A stretch of DNA of 64,000 nucleotides, from NCBI GenBank assembly GCA_947500035.1, contig CANMQP010000003.1:62001-126000 (forward strand), written 5' to 3'. A model generated the notes under the pieces. It did not search any database, was not told the origin of the DNA, and was given only the letters and a program-made list of their open reading frames with translations. Positions 24,620-33,273 of this stretch are shown here, one piece after another. The translations under genes and the position numbers were made by a program. Origin of the DNA: an uncultured Kiloniellaceae bacterium. Lineage in GTDB: Bacteria > Pseudomonadota > Alphaproteobacteria > Kiloniellales > Kiloniellaceae. Positions within the stretch are counted from its first letter, which is position 1, and every line of letters begins with the position of its first letter.

Positions 24620-25576
24620 ATGAAGCACGTCTTTGGTGCGGCCGCAGTCGCGTTGGCCTTGAGTGCGGCGCCAATCGCTTTGGCAAGCGAGAGCTATCCA
24701 TCCGAACCGCTGAACTATGTGATCGCTTTCGGCCCTGGCGGCGGAAACGATCTGATGTCGCGGACCCTCGTGGGGATTTTGAACCAGTATGACCTGTATG
24801 ACGGCGATATTTCAGTTGAGAACCGGGATGGCGGTAGCGGGGCAGTGGGCTTCAGCTACGTAAAGCGTCAGTCGGGCAGCCCTTACTTTGCCACTTCGAC
24901 CAGTGGCAACTTCCTGGCGACACCACTGGTCTCTAACACCGATTGGACCTATGCCGATTTCACACCAGTTGCGCTCTTGGCCAGTGACGCGATGTTTTTG
25001 GTGGTCAGCAGTGACTCGGGTATTGAGACCGTCGACCAGTTCGTCACGGCCGCGAAGGCTGGACGCGTCGTGGTTGGCGGCACCGGCACGGCTGGACCGG
25101 AGCGTGTGGTTGCAAGCCTCTTCGCCGATGCCGCAGGGATCAGTTTTGACTACGTGCCGATCGGTTCGGGTGGTGAACTTGTCACCTCGCTGACTTCCGG
25201 AAGTGTCAGCGCGATCGTTGCCAACCCTTCCGAGGTCAGTGGGCAGATCGCGGCCGGAAACTTTCGAGCTCTTGCCTTCTCGGACGCGGAGCGCAGCACG
25301 GTCTATCCTGAGATACCGACCTTTCGCGAACAGGGTTACGATTTCGATTTCTCCTTACCGCGCGGCATGGTTTTGCCCGGCGGCGTGGATGCGCAGATCC
25401 AGGCCTGGTGGGTCAAAACTCTTCAAGAGGTTATCAAAACGCCCGAATGGCAGGACTACCTGAAAACCAATTCAATGTCGGGCAATCCGATTTGGGGGGC
25501 CGCATTTGGGGCTTATCTTAAAGAGACCAGCGCGGAGTTCGAATCCGTATTGCGTGAAATCGGCGCTATTGAATAG
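24620..25576 (+). CDS. Tripartite tricarboxylate transporter substrate-binding protein (TctC family)
   Basis: 318 residues from ATG 24620, chosen for the signal peptide (MKHVFGAAAVALALSAAP, cut after about ALAS) and the strong ribosome site GGGAGGAG. The mature protein is a Bug/TctC periplasmic binding protein (YVIAFGPGGGNDLMSRT, then GSGGELVTSLTSGSVSA). It would capture a carboxylate for the TctAB channel. TTGACA at 24544-24549 may be part of the promoter. The gene is divergent from the GntR regulator, and a hairpin separates it from tctB. Confidence 0.88.
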   Translation: MKHVFGAAAVALALSAAPIALASESYPSEPLNYVIAFGPGGGNDLMSRTLVGILNQYDLYDGDISVENRDGGSGAVGFSYVKRQSGSPYFATSTSGNFLATPLVSNTDWTYADFTPVALLASDAMFLVVSSDSGIETVDQFVTAAKAGRVVVGGTGTAGPERVVASLFADAAGISFDYVPIGSGGELVTSLTSGSVSAIVANPSEVSGQIAAGNFRALAFSDAERSTVYPEIPTFREQGYDFDFSLPRGMVLPGGVDAQIQAWWVKTLQEVIKTPEWQDYLKTNSMSGNPIWGAAFGAYLKETSAEFESVLREIGAIE

Positions 25577-25584
25577 TCGGGAGT

Positions 25585-25610
25585 GTCAGGGCGGTTCGGA
25601 CCGCCCTGAC
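25585..25610 (+). terminator. Intercistronic hairpin between tctC-like and tctB-like genes
   Basis: GTCAGGGCGGT (25585-25595) pairs perfectly with ACCGCCCTGAC (25600-25610), an 11-bp stem with a four-base TCGG loop, 8 bases after the tctC-like stop. No T run follows, so partial termination or mRNA protection is more likely than a full stop. It mirrors the hairpin after aapJ. Confidence 0.65.
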
Positions 25611-25632
25611 CAATTTCCCGCAGAGGAATTTC

Positions 25633-26148
25633 ATGAAAAAGTGGTTCTCGCTTGGGCTCGTTGGATTGTCATCGGCTTATCTCGCCTATGGTCTGCAAAC
25701 GCTCGACATACTCGATTTCTCGGGGCGTCCGGGCGCCGGGTATTTCCCGCTGATAATCGGAGGCTTGATGCTACTGGCGACCGCCATCAACGCGGTGCTG
25801 GATTTCCGTGAAGCCCGTTTGGGCGAGATGCATCCGCTTCAGCTCGATCCGTCGACTGAAGGCACGGCTGAACTGATGGGGGTGGACGCCCACAGCTTGG
25901 ATGGCAGGAGACGCTTCCCCCGTGATGTGCTCATCATACTGGCGTTGCTTTCCGGATTCATCTTTTTGCTGCCGGTCCTCGGCGCTCTTGCGGCCATGAT
26001 CGTGTTGATGTTGGCCTATCTTTTCACATTCAATCAGGCTGAGCTCCTCACCAATGTCCTCTATGCCCTGGCACTGCCTGCCTTCCTCTATTGGCTGTTC
26101 AGTATCATGCTGAACGCATCCTTGCCTGTTGGCCCTCTCAGATTCTGA
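25633..26148 (+). CDS. Tripartite tricarboxylate transporter small membrane subunit (TctB family)
   Basis: 171 residues with four hydrophobic segments (LVGLSSAYLAYGLQTLDIL, then a Pro/Gly-rich FSGRPGAGYFPLIIGGLMLL). Size and position between tctC and tctA define it as TctB, whose role in the complex is accessory. AGAGGAATTTC precedes ATG 25633. Confidence 0.85.
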   Translation: MKKWFSLGLVGLSSAYLAYGLQTLDILDFSGRPGAGYFPLIIGGLMLLATAINAVLDFREARLGEMHPLQLDPSTEGTAELMGVDAHSLDGRRRFPRDVLIILALLSGFIFLLPVLGALAAMIVLMLAYLFTFNQAELLTNVLYALALPAFLYWLFSIMLNASLPVGPLRF

Positions 26149-26169
26149 CCGGTTGATGGAGATATTCCC

Positions 26170-27693
26170 ATGCTGATGGACATTTTCGCCAACCTGGCAT
26201 TTGGTCTCTCGATTGCGGTGACACCCACAAGCCTCCTGTTCCTGATGATCGGTGCTTTCGTGGGTATGATCGTTGGGCTTTTTCCCGGGTTTGGACCAGC
26301 GGCCGGAATCGCCGTATTGATTCCCATGACCCTTGGGCTGGAACCTACGGTCGCCATCATCATGCTGGCGGGGATTTACTACGGCTCGATGTATGGCGGG
26401 ACGATCACTTCAATCCTGATCAATACGCCCGGCGAATCTGCGACCGTCGCCTCCACGCTCGACGGTTACCCGCTGGCGCAAAAGGGCAGGGCGGGGCCAG
26501 CCCTCGTGATGCAGGCGATCGCCTCTTTCATCGGCGGTACCATCGGCGTGGTTTTGATTACAGCACTCGCACCTCTTCTTGCGGAGTTCGCGGCTTCATT
26601 CGGCCCATCGGAATACTTTCTCATCATCACGCTTGGGCTTCTTCTCCTGACGACGATGATGGGGGACAACAAGTTTAAGGGCTTGATCTCGGCACTGATC
26701 GGTTTTGCGATCGGTACCGTGGGCGTCGACGTGATGAGCGGACAGCAACGCTATACCTTCGGTTCGCCGGAACTGATCGGAGGGGTCTACTTCGTCGCCG
26801 TTGCGATCGGGCTGTTCGGTATCGGCGAGCTCTTGCATTGCATCTACAACGGTCTGCATCTCAGACCTGCCAAGAAGTTGCGGCTCAGCTTTAAATCGAA
26901 GGAGTTCTGGCCAACCAGATTCGACTATATCGAGTCCCGCTTCACCTTCTTCCGTGGCTCGATTATAGGCTTCGTCGCAGGGGTCCTTCCCGGATCCGGG
27001 GCCACTCTGGGCTCGATCATCGGCTATTCAGTTGAAAAGAAACTCGCCAGGGACCCGGAGAATTTCGGCAAAGGAGAAATGCGGGGGCTGGTGGCGCCTG
27101 AGACGGCCAACAATGCAGCTTCGGCCGGGGCGATGGTACCACTTCTTTCTCTGGGTATTCCCGGTTCAGGAGCGACTGCCGTCCTGCTGGGTGCCTTCAT
27201 GATGTGGGGGTTGCAGCCGGGTCCGCTTCTGATCGTGAACGATCCGGGTTTTGTCTGGGGGCTGGTAGCAAGCATGTATCTGGGCAATGTGATCCTGGTC
27301 GCGCTCAGCATCTTTGCGATTCCGCTTTTCGTGAAGTTTCTGGATATACCCTATCGGCTTGTGGTGCCTGTGATCGTACTTCTTTGCGTGATCGGAGCAT
27401 TCGCGATCCATGCAAGTATCATCGAGACGTGGATTTTGTTCCTGGCGGGTGTTTTGGGGTTTGCCATGAAGCTCTATGGCTACTCGCCTGCGGCCACCGT
27501 CCTTGCATTGGTGTTGGGAGGAATGGCGGAGGAGACCTTCCTGCAATCCCTGATCATCTCAAACGGTACATTGTATGTATTTATTGAGCGCCCGGTTTCT
27601 CTCACACTGCTTTGTATCCTGATCGCCGTCGCAGTGGTCCCGATGTGTCTGGCCTTACGGCGCAGGTTGCGGAGGACACAGGCGCAAGAGTGA
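26170..27693 (+). CDS. Tripartite tricarboxylate transporter large membrane subunit (TctA family)
   Basis: 507 residues, about 11-12 membrane helices. Signature regions: GLFPGFGPAAGIAVLIPMT near the start, GGTITSILINTPGE and the later GVLPGSGATLGSIIGY and LGIPGSGATAVLLGAFM. It forms the channel through which the substrate caught by the TctC-like protein enters, driven by an ion gradient. A 100-base piece of a related tctA lies at 21052-21151. GGAGATATTCCC precedes the start. Confidence 0.92.
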   Translation: MLMDIFANLAFGLSIAVTPTSLLFLMIGAFVGMIVGLFPGFGPAAGIAVLIPMTLGLEPTVAIIMLAGIYYGSMYGGTITSILINTPGESATVASTLDGYPLAQKGRAGPALVMQAIASFIGGTIGVVLITALAPLLAEFAASFGPSEYFLIITLGLLLLTTMMGDNKFKGLISALIGFAIGTVGVDVMSGQQRYTFGSPELIGGVYFVAVAIGLFGIGELLHCIYNGLHLRPAKKLRLSFKSKEFWPTRFDYIESRFTFFRGSIIGFVAGVLPGSGATLGSIIGYSVEKKLARDPENFGKGEMRGLVAPETANNAASAGAMVPLLSLGIPGSGATAVLLGAFMMWGLQPGPLLIVNDPGFVWGLVASMYLGNVILVALSIFAIPLFVKFLDIPYRLVVPVIVLLCVIGAFAIHASIIETWILFLAGVLGFAMKLYGYSPAATVLALVLGGMAEETFLQSLIISNGTLYVFIERPVSLTLLCILIAVAVVPMCLALRRRLRRTQAQE

Positions 27694-27789
27694 CCCCGAC
27701 CTGGATGTACTGTCGAGCGATCGACTACCAATCAACTGTTACAGTGTTTTTCGAGACGTTATAAAACGAAGTCCCGAAACCTGGGTCTT

Positions 27790-28683
27790 CTAAGCCTTTG
27801 CCAATAGGATATCTGTCCGCTCAGCCATGCGTGCGGTGAGAAATTCGGCGAAGGCCGAGGTTGCCGGGCTAGGGGTGTCCCGGGCCCGGCTGATCAGATC
27901 GATCCTGCGGGGCGCGACCGGACTTGCCAGTTCGCGAAAGGTGATCTGGGAGTCCGCTTGCTGGCACACCAGCTCGGGCAGCAGCGTGACACCCAGGCCG
28001 GCGCGTACCATTGTCAACAGCGTCGTGGTGTTGTGAACGCGCAAGTGGGCGCGCGCGAGGGCGCCGTGCAGTTCGGGCTCGTCAATACGCTCGCAGAGCG
28101 GATTTGCGATGAGGTCGGCCTTGGCCAGCGCCTGCCAAGACACTTTCTTGCATGTAGCTAGCGGGTTGTCAGCGCGCATCACGACACCGAAGTGATCCTC
28201 CGCCAATTCGACCAGGCGGACCTCCGCACTCTGTCGGGCATCGGATACAATACCCAGATCGATCCGTTCGCGGTCCAGCTCGCGCTGGATCGAGGCACTG
28301 TCCATATCGTGGATGTCGAGTCTGACATTGGGCGAGGCAGCTGTGAACTCCAGAACCAGCTCTGGCAGGATGGTCATTGCAAAAGAGGGGACCACGGCGA
28401 TTCGAACCTCGCCCCTGCGCGCGCTGGCGAAATCTGTGAGGGCCGTGATGGTCCGGTCGAAATGCGCAAGTTCCCGGTTGGACATCTCAAAGACGTAGGT
28501 GCCGAGTGCCGTCAGGCGTGACTTTCGTTCTGATTCGAACAGTGGCTGACCGAGGTGCGCTTCCAGCTGTTTCAATGTCATAGATACGGCCGAGGGCGCG
28601 CGTCCCAGGGACTCGGCAGCTCTGACCAGGTTGCCGGCTCGGGCAACCTCGACGAAGACACGAAGCATCTCTGTTTTGATCAT
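27790..28683 (-). CDS. LysR-family transcriptional regulator
   Basis: 297 residues. The N-terminal helix-turn-helix (residues about 4-62: VARAGNLVRAAESLGRAPSA then VSMTLKQLEAHLG) is followed by a periplasmic-binding-like effector domain. It is divergent from the aldehyde dehydrogenase operon with a 106-base intergenic region, the classical arrangement for control of the neighbour and itself. Confidence 0.9.
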   Translation of the reverse strand: MIKTEMLRVFVEVARAGNLVRAAESLGRAPSAVSMTLKQLEAHLGQPLFESERKSRLTALGTYVFEMSNRELAHFDRTITALTDFASARRGEVRIAVVPSFAMTILPELVLEFTAASPNVRLDIHDMDSASIQRELDRERIDLGIVSDARQSAEVRLVELAEDHFGVVMRADNPLATCKKVSWQALAKADLIANPLCERIDEPELHGALARAHLRVHNTTTLLTMVRAGLGVTLLPELVCQQADSQITFRELASPVAPRRIDLISRARDTPSPATSAFAEFLTARMAERTDILLAKA

Positions 28684-28690
28684 TTCATTT

Positions 28691-28719
28691 TTTCTGAAAG
28701 AAACTTCAATTCTTTCTGA
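28691..28719. promoter_or_regulatory. Candidate LysR binding region with repeated TTTCTGA
   Basis: Two TTTCTGA words at 28691-28697 and 28713-28719 are 22 bases apart, two turns of the helix, and the first is part of TTTCTGAAAGAAA, a short palindrome. The pair lies between the LysR gene and the aldehyde dehydrogenase gene. Inference from position and spacing. Confidence 0.45.
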
Positions 28720-28789
28720 TTGAATGAAACTAGGGGGCGTGTCAAGGCTTCCGGGTGATCGCGGGAAGTCTTAAGGGAGCGGTGCTGGG

Positions 28790-30241
28790 ATGAGCGCAGT
28801 GGGACGGAATTTTATTGCCGGTGAATGGTGCGCAGGCGAGAGCGAACTCGAAAACCGCAATCCCTCCGATCTCTCGGACCTGATCGGCCGCTATGCGCAG
28901 GCCAGTGCCGGCCAACTGGACGACGCCATTGCATCGGCGCGAACCGCGCAGGCGGCCTGGGCCAGGACCGGTCCCGAACAGCGCCAGGCCGTGTTGCAGG
29001 CGATCGGCGAGGAGCTGATCGCGCGCAGCGCCGAGCTCGGCGAGCTTCTCAGCCGGGAAGAGGGCAAACCCCTGACCGAGGGCAAGGGTGAAGTCTACCG
29101 CGCGGGACAATTCTTCACTTACTATGCCGCAGAAGCGTTGCGCCAACTCGGCGAGAATGCCGACAGTGTGCGTCCGGGCATTGAAGTCGACGTCCGCCGG
29201 GAACCGGTCGGGACCGTTGCGGTCATCAGCCCCTGGAATTTCCCCACGGCGACGGCTGTGTGGAAAATCGCGCCGGCGCTCGCTTTCGGCAATGCGGTTA
29301 TCTGGAAACCGGCCAACCTGGTTCCGGCCTCGGCGGTTGCGCTGACCGAGATCATCGCGAAACAGGACCTGCCCGCCGGACTCTTCAATCTGGTCATGGG
29401 GACGGGCGGTAGCATCGGACAGCGCCTGGTCGAGCATCCCGGGATCGATGCGATCAGCTTCACCGGATCGGTCGCGGTCGGCAAGGGGATCGGCGCTTCG
29501 GCGATCGGCAACCTCACCAAACTGCAGATGGAGATGGGCTCGAAGAACGCCCTGGCGGTGATGGACGATGCCGATCTCGAGCTTTCTGTCGCCGCTGCCT
29601 TGAACGGTGCCTTCGGCGGCACAGGTCAGAAGTGCACGGCCTCTTCGCGTCTGGTCGTGCATGAAGCGGTCCATGATGCCTTTGCCGAAAAACTGGTCGC
29701 CGCGGCGGAGAAGATGAAGGTCGGACATGCCCTGCACTCCGGGACCCAGATGGGACCGGTGGTTTCCGAGAGCCAGTTTCGTCAGAACCTGGAGAACGTT
29801 GCCCTGGCGCAGCGCGAAGGCGGCGAACTCCTGACCGGCGGAGCGCCCCTTCAGATGGAGACCGAAGGTTATTACATGTCGCCGGCGGTGATCGGCGGCA
29901 CCAGCAACGACTGGCAGGTCAACCGGGAAGAGCTCTTTGCGCCCATCGCCTGCTTGGTCAGGGTCGGTTCCTATGACGAGGCGCTGGAAGTCGTCAACGA
30001 TACGCGCTTCGGCCTAACCGCCGGCATCATGACGCGCAGCTTGGCCCGGGCGACGCACTTCCGGCGGAACGTTCGCAGCGGCTGCGTGATGGTGAACCTC
30101 CCCACGGCAGGCACCGACTATCACGTTCCCTTCGGGGGGCGCGGCGAGAGTTCCTACGGGCCGCGCGAGCAAGGCCGCGCCGCTGTGGAATTCTACACCA
30201 CGGTTAAAACCGCCTACGTCAACGCGGGGGTGCCGGAATGA
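28790..30241 (+). CDS. NAD(P)-dependent aldehyde dehydrogenase
   Basis: 483 residues, full length. Catalytic features are visible: ISPWNFPTATAVWKIAPALA, the conserved glutamate in LQMEMGSKNALAV and the nucleophile cysteine in GGTGQKCTASSRLVV. The sequence type is close to 2,5-dioxovalerate (alpha-ketoglutarate semialdehyde) dehydrogenases and related semialdehyde dehydrogenases; exact substrate uncertain. First gene of an operon, its stop overlapping the dipeptidase start (ATGA). Confidence 0.88.
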   Translation: MSAVGRNFIAGEWCAGESELENRNPSDLSDLIGRYAQASAGQLDDAIASARTAQAAWARTGPEQRQAVLQAIGEELIARSAELGELLSREEGKPLTEGKGEVYRAGQFFTYYAAEALRQLGENADSVRPGIEVDVRREPVGTVAVISPWNFPTATAVWKIAPALAFGNAVIWKPANLVPASAVALTEIIAKQDLPAGLFNLVMGTGGSIGQRLVEHPGIDAISFTGSVAVGKGIGASAIGNLTKLQMEMGSKNALAVMDDADLELSVAAALNGAFGGTGQKCTASSRLVVHEAVHDAFAEKLVAAAEKMKVGHALHSGTQMGPVVSESQFRQNLENVALAQREGGELLTGGAPLQMETEGYYMSPAVIGGTSNDWQVNREELFAPIACLVRVGSYDEALEVVNDTRFGLTAGIMTRSLARATHFRRNVRSGCVMVNLPTAGTDYHVPFGGRGESSYGPREQGRAAVEFYTTVKTAYVNAGVPE

Positions 30242-31248
30242 TCATCGATGCTCTCCAGTACGCGAACTGGTCGCCCAAGATCTTTCGCCAGATGCGCGAG
30301 GGCGGTGTCGACGCCGTCCATGTGACCATTGCCTACCACGAAAATTTCCGCGAGATGGTGCTCAATATCGAGCGCTGGAACCGCTGGTTCGAAGACTATC
30401 CCGATCTGATCTGTCCTGCGCGCAGCGGCGATGACGTGCGGGCCGCCAAGGCTTCGGGACGCACGGCGATTATCTTCGGTTTTCAGAACTGCTCGCCGAT
30501 CGAAGACGACATCGGGCTGGTCGAGATCGTGCACACCCTCGGCGCCCGCTTCATGCAGCTCAGCTATAACAATCAGTCTTTGCTGGCCACCGGCTGTTAT
30601 GAGAGCGAAGACCCGGGCATAACGCGCATGGGCCGTCAGGTGATCGCCGAGATGAACCGGGTGGGTTTGGTGATCGACATGAGCCACTCCGCTGAACGCT
30701 CCACGCTCGAAGCGATCGAGATTTCCGAGCGACCCATCGCCATTACCCACGCCAACCCGTCTTTCTGGCATCCGGCTCTGCGCAACAAGTCCGATAGCGT
30801 GCTCCGGGCCCTGGGTGAATCCGGCGGCATGATCGGATTTTCACTTTATCCGCATCACCTGAAGGACAAGTCGGACTGCAGCCTGGAAAGCTTCTGCGAG
30901 ATGGTGGCGCGCAGCGCCGAAACCATGGGTGTGACGCGGCTCGGCATTGGATCGGACCTCTGTCAGGACCATCCGGACAGCGTTGTGGAGTGGATGCGGG
31001 TTGGCCGCTGGACCAAGCAGATCGACTACGGCGAGGGCTCGCGCAGCGACACCGGCTTCCCGCCGATGCCGTCCTGGTTCCGCGACAACAGAGACTTCGG
31101 AAAAGTTGAAGCGGGTCTCGAAGCTGTCGGTTTCGATGCAGCGGAGGTCGCCGCGATCATGGGCGGAAACTGGTTGAATTTCTTCGACCGTAGTTTCGGA
31201 CCGCAAGCTCTGCAGGACCCGGAGCAATCGAAGCAAGTTGGCGAATAG
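30238..31248 (+). CDS. Membrane dipeptidase (M19)-family protein lacking the N-terminal HxD motif
   Basis: 336 residues. Amidohydrolase-fold features of renal dipeptidase are present: LSYNNQSLLATGC, VIDMSHSAERST with the metal-binding histidine, AITHANP and GIGSDLCQD. The usual N-terminal DGHND zinc site is replaced by IIDALQYANWS, so a typical binuclear zinc centre is unlikely. This subgroup includes proteins encoded beside glycine betaine catabolic genes in Pseudomonas, whose reaction is not established. Start overlaps the aldehyde dehydrogenase stop. It may hydrolyse a small amide or have a non-peptidase role. Confidence 0.82.
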   Translation: MIIDALQYANWSPKIFRQMREGGVDAVHVTIAYHENFREMVLNIERWNRWFEDYPDLICPARSGDDVRAAKASGRTAIIFGFQNCSPIEDDIGLVEIVHTLGARFMQLSYNNQSLLATGCYESEDPGITRMGRQVIAEMNRVGLVIDMSHSAERSTLEAIEISERPIAITHANPSFWHPALRNKSDSVLRALGESGGMIGFSLYPHHLKDKSDCSLESFCEMVARSAETMGVTRLGIGSDLCQDHPDSVVEWMRVGRWTKQIDYGEGSRSDTGFPPMPSWFRDNRDFGKVEAGLEAVGFDAAEVAAIMGGNWLNFFDRSFGPQALQDPEQSKQVGE

Positions 31249-31324
31249 CAACCCACATACCGGTTCGCCGATACGAGACCGGAGAGATACGAAAACCAAA
31301 CAAATTAAACAGAGGGAGGGGAAA

Positions 31325-33166
31325 ATGGCGATCAAACCACCATTTACCGGTCTGGAGATTGCAAAGGCTCCAGCCGGATTTTACGAGGGCTACAGCCTTC
31401 CGATCGCGTTGATCAGTAAATTTACCATGGCCATGCTCGTGATCTGGGCGCTCTTTTGGCCGGCAAACGCGAACGGTGTCCTCGGCAGCGTGAACTGGTC
31501 CCTGCTGGAGGGATTCAACGGCTTTTATATCGTCATCGTTGGCTTCTTCGCGGTGTTCCTGGCGGTGCTGGCCATTCTGCCGCAAACCGGCCGGCGCCTG
31601 ATGGGCCGTGAAGGGGAAGCCCCCGAGTTCTCGAACTTCTCCTGGTTCTCCATGATGTTCGGTGCCGGTCTCGGGGTGGGACTGATGGTTTTCGCGACCG
31701 CCGAACCTCTGGGGCTCTGGGGCTCCAATCCGGTCGTTCTGGACGGGGATGCCGCGGCCAATACCGAGGGCGCGGTTGAGGCGGCCTATCGCTATACCTT
31801 CCTGCACTACGGTTTCCACGCCTGGGCGATCTACGTGGTGACCGGCCTGTCGCTTGCCTACTACGCCTACACGCGGAATATGCCGCTCACCATCCGTTCG
31901 GCGCTGACGCCTTTGCTTGGTAAATACGTCAACGGTCTGGTTGGACATATCGTTGACGTGCTGGGCGTTGTCGCAACCATTCTGGGCGTATCGGTCACCA
32001 TCGGCTTCGGGGTGAGCCAGTTCGTCGACGGCATGTACGCGATTACCGGCATGGACTGGATGATGGATATGACCGGCGAGGCACCCAAGCCGGGCACCGT
32101 GGGGCTGGTCGTCGCCCTGGTGATGATCATGGGTATGTCGATCATTTCGGCGGTTTCAGGTGTAGGTCGCGGGGTGAAGTATCTTTCCAACCTCAATCTG
32201 GTGCTCTCGCTGATTCTCTTGCTGACTTTTGTGGTCTTCGGCTCCTTCCTCTTTGCCATGACCACCTACGCGTCAGCCCTGGCGGATTACCTTCTGAACT
32301 TCCTGTCGCTGTCATTCGGCGCCTACGGGCCGCAATCGGCAGAGAGCTTTGCTTCGGCTCTGCCAGCGGAAGCGGCCCCGCTGGCCAGCGAGCTTTATGC
32401 AGGTGCCACCAATGCCTGGGGCTCTCTGGAGAAATTTCAAGGTGGTCTGACGGGCGCTGCTGCGGCGCTCCCGCCGGAGGTCCAGCTCGCGGCTTACGAA
32501 GCGGGCACCGAGGGACGCCAATTTGGCTGGCAGGCAGGATGGACCACTTTCTACTGGGCCTGGTGGATTGCCTTCTCGCCCTTCGTGGGTCTGTTCCTGG
32601 CGCGCATTTCGCGCGGCCGCACCGTGCGTGAGTTCATCCTGGGCTGTGTCGTGGCGCCGGCGCTGGTGTGTTTTGCCTGGATGACCATCCTGGGCGGTAC
32701 CGCCATCGATCTTGAACTGAGCGGAGCTGCCGAAGGCGCGATCATCGGGGCGTCCAACACCGCAAAGCTCTTCGTCACGCTCGGGGAGATGCTCTCAGGC
32801 GGCTTCCTCTCGGCGATCACAGTGATGTGCGTTGTGCTCATTTTGACCTTCCTGGTGACCTCGGCGGACTCGGGTATTCTGGTGATGAACACCATCATGT
32901 CCGGCGGTGAGCAGGAGACCGGTGTCAAACACCGCATCGTCTGGGGTGTGATCCTGACGCTGGTGATCGGCACCCTGCTGATCGCGGGCAAGACCAATGG
33001 CGGCGCCGATCCCATGGAGGCTCTGAAATCTGCCATGATCATCGGAGCCTTGCCCTTTACTATGGTCATGGGGCTGATGTGCGTTTCCTTGACCAAGGCG
33101 CTTTATCGTGACGGACTGCGCGATAAGCATGGTGTCCTGGAGGCCAGCACGCAGGCGGCCGAATAG
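31325..33166 (+). CDS. BCCT-family (betaine/carnitine/choline) transporter
   Basis: 613 residues from ATG 31325, chosen because AGGGAGGGG lies just before it; the frame is open from 31238. Twelve or more membrane helices. The glycine-rich helix reads GAGLGVGLMVFATAEP and the family segment WTTFYWAWWIAFSPFVGLFL contains the tryptophans that bind trimethylammonium groups. BCCT carriers take up compatible solutes or nutrients such as glycine betaine, carnitine, choline or DMSP. It is in the aldehyde dehydrogenase-dipeptidase operon, which suggests nutritional use. Confidence 0.9.
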   Translation: MAIKPPFTGLEIAKAPAGFYEGYSLPIALISKFTMAMLVIWALFWPANANGVLGSVNWSLLEGFNGFYIVIVGFFAVFLAVLAILPQTGRRLMGREGEAPEFSNFSWFSMMFGAGLGVGLMVFATAEPLGLWGSNPVVLDGDAAANTEGAVEAAYRYTFLHYGFHAWAIYVVTGLSLAYYAYTRNMPLTIRSALTPLLGKYVNGLVGHIVDVLGVVATILGVSVTIGFGVSQFVDGMYAITGMDWMMDMTGEAPKPGTVGLVVALVMIMGMSIISAVSGVGRGVKYLSNLNLVLSLILLLTFVVFGSFLFAMTTYASALADYLLNFLSLSFGAYGPQSAESFASALPAEAAPLASELYAGATNAWGSLEKFQGGLTGAAAALPPEVQLAAYEAGTEGRQFGWQAGWTTFYWAWWIAFSPFVGLFLARISRGRTVREFILGCVVAPALVCFAWMTILGGTAIDLELSGAAEGAIIGASNTAKLFVTLGEMLSGGFLSAITVMCVVLILTFLVTSADSGILVMNTIMSGGEQETGVKHRIVWGVILTLVIGTLLIAGKTNGGADPMEALKSAMIIGALPFTMVMGLMCVSLTKALYRDGLRDKHGVLEASTQAAE

Positions 33167-33178
33167 GCAAGGGAGTGC

Positions 33179-33210
33179 CGGCGCCCCATGCCGTTTGCTA
33201 TGGGGCGCCG
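33179..33210 (+). terminator. Hairpin after the BCCT gene
   Basis: CGGCGCCCCAT (33179-33189) pairs perfectly with ATGGGGCGCCG (33200-33210): 11-bp stem, 10-base loop, 12 bases after the BCCT stop. There is no U-rich tail, so it may attenuate rather than stop transcription. It also argues against starting the next gene at 33175. Confidence 0.6.
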
Positions 33211-33273
33211 TTCATCCCGAAGCAGATAACGCTTTGTAGATTTAAACGCTCAAACACAGGGAAGCCTCGATCC

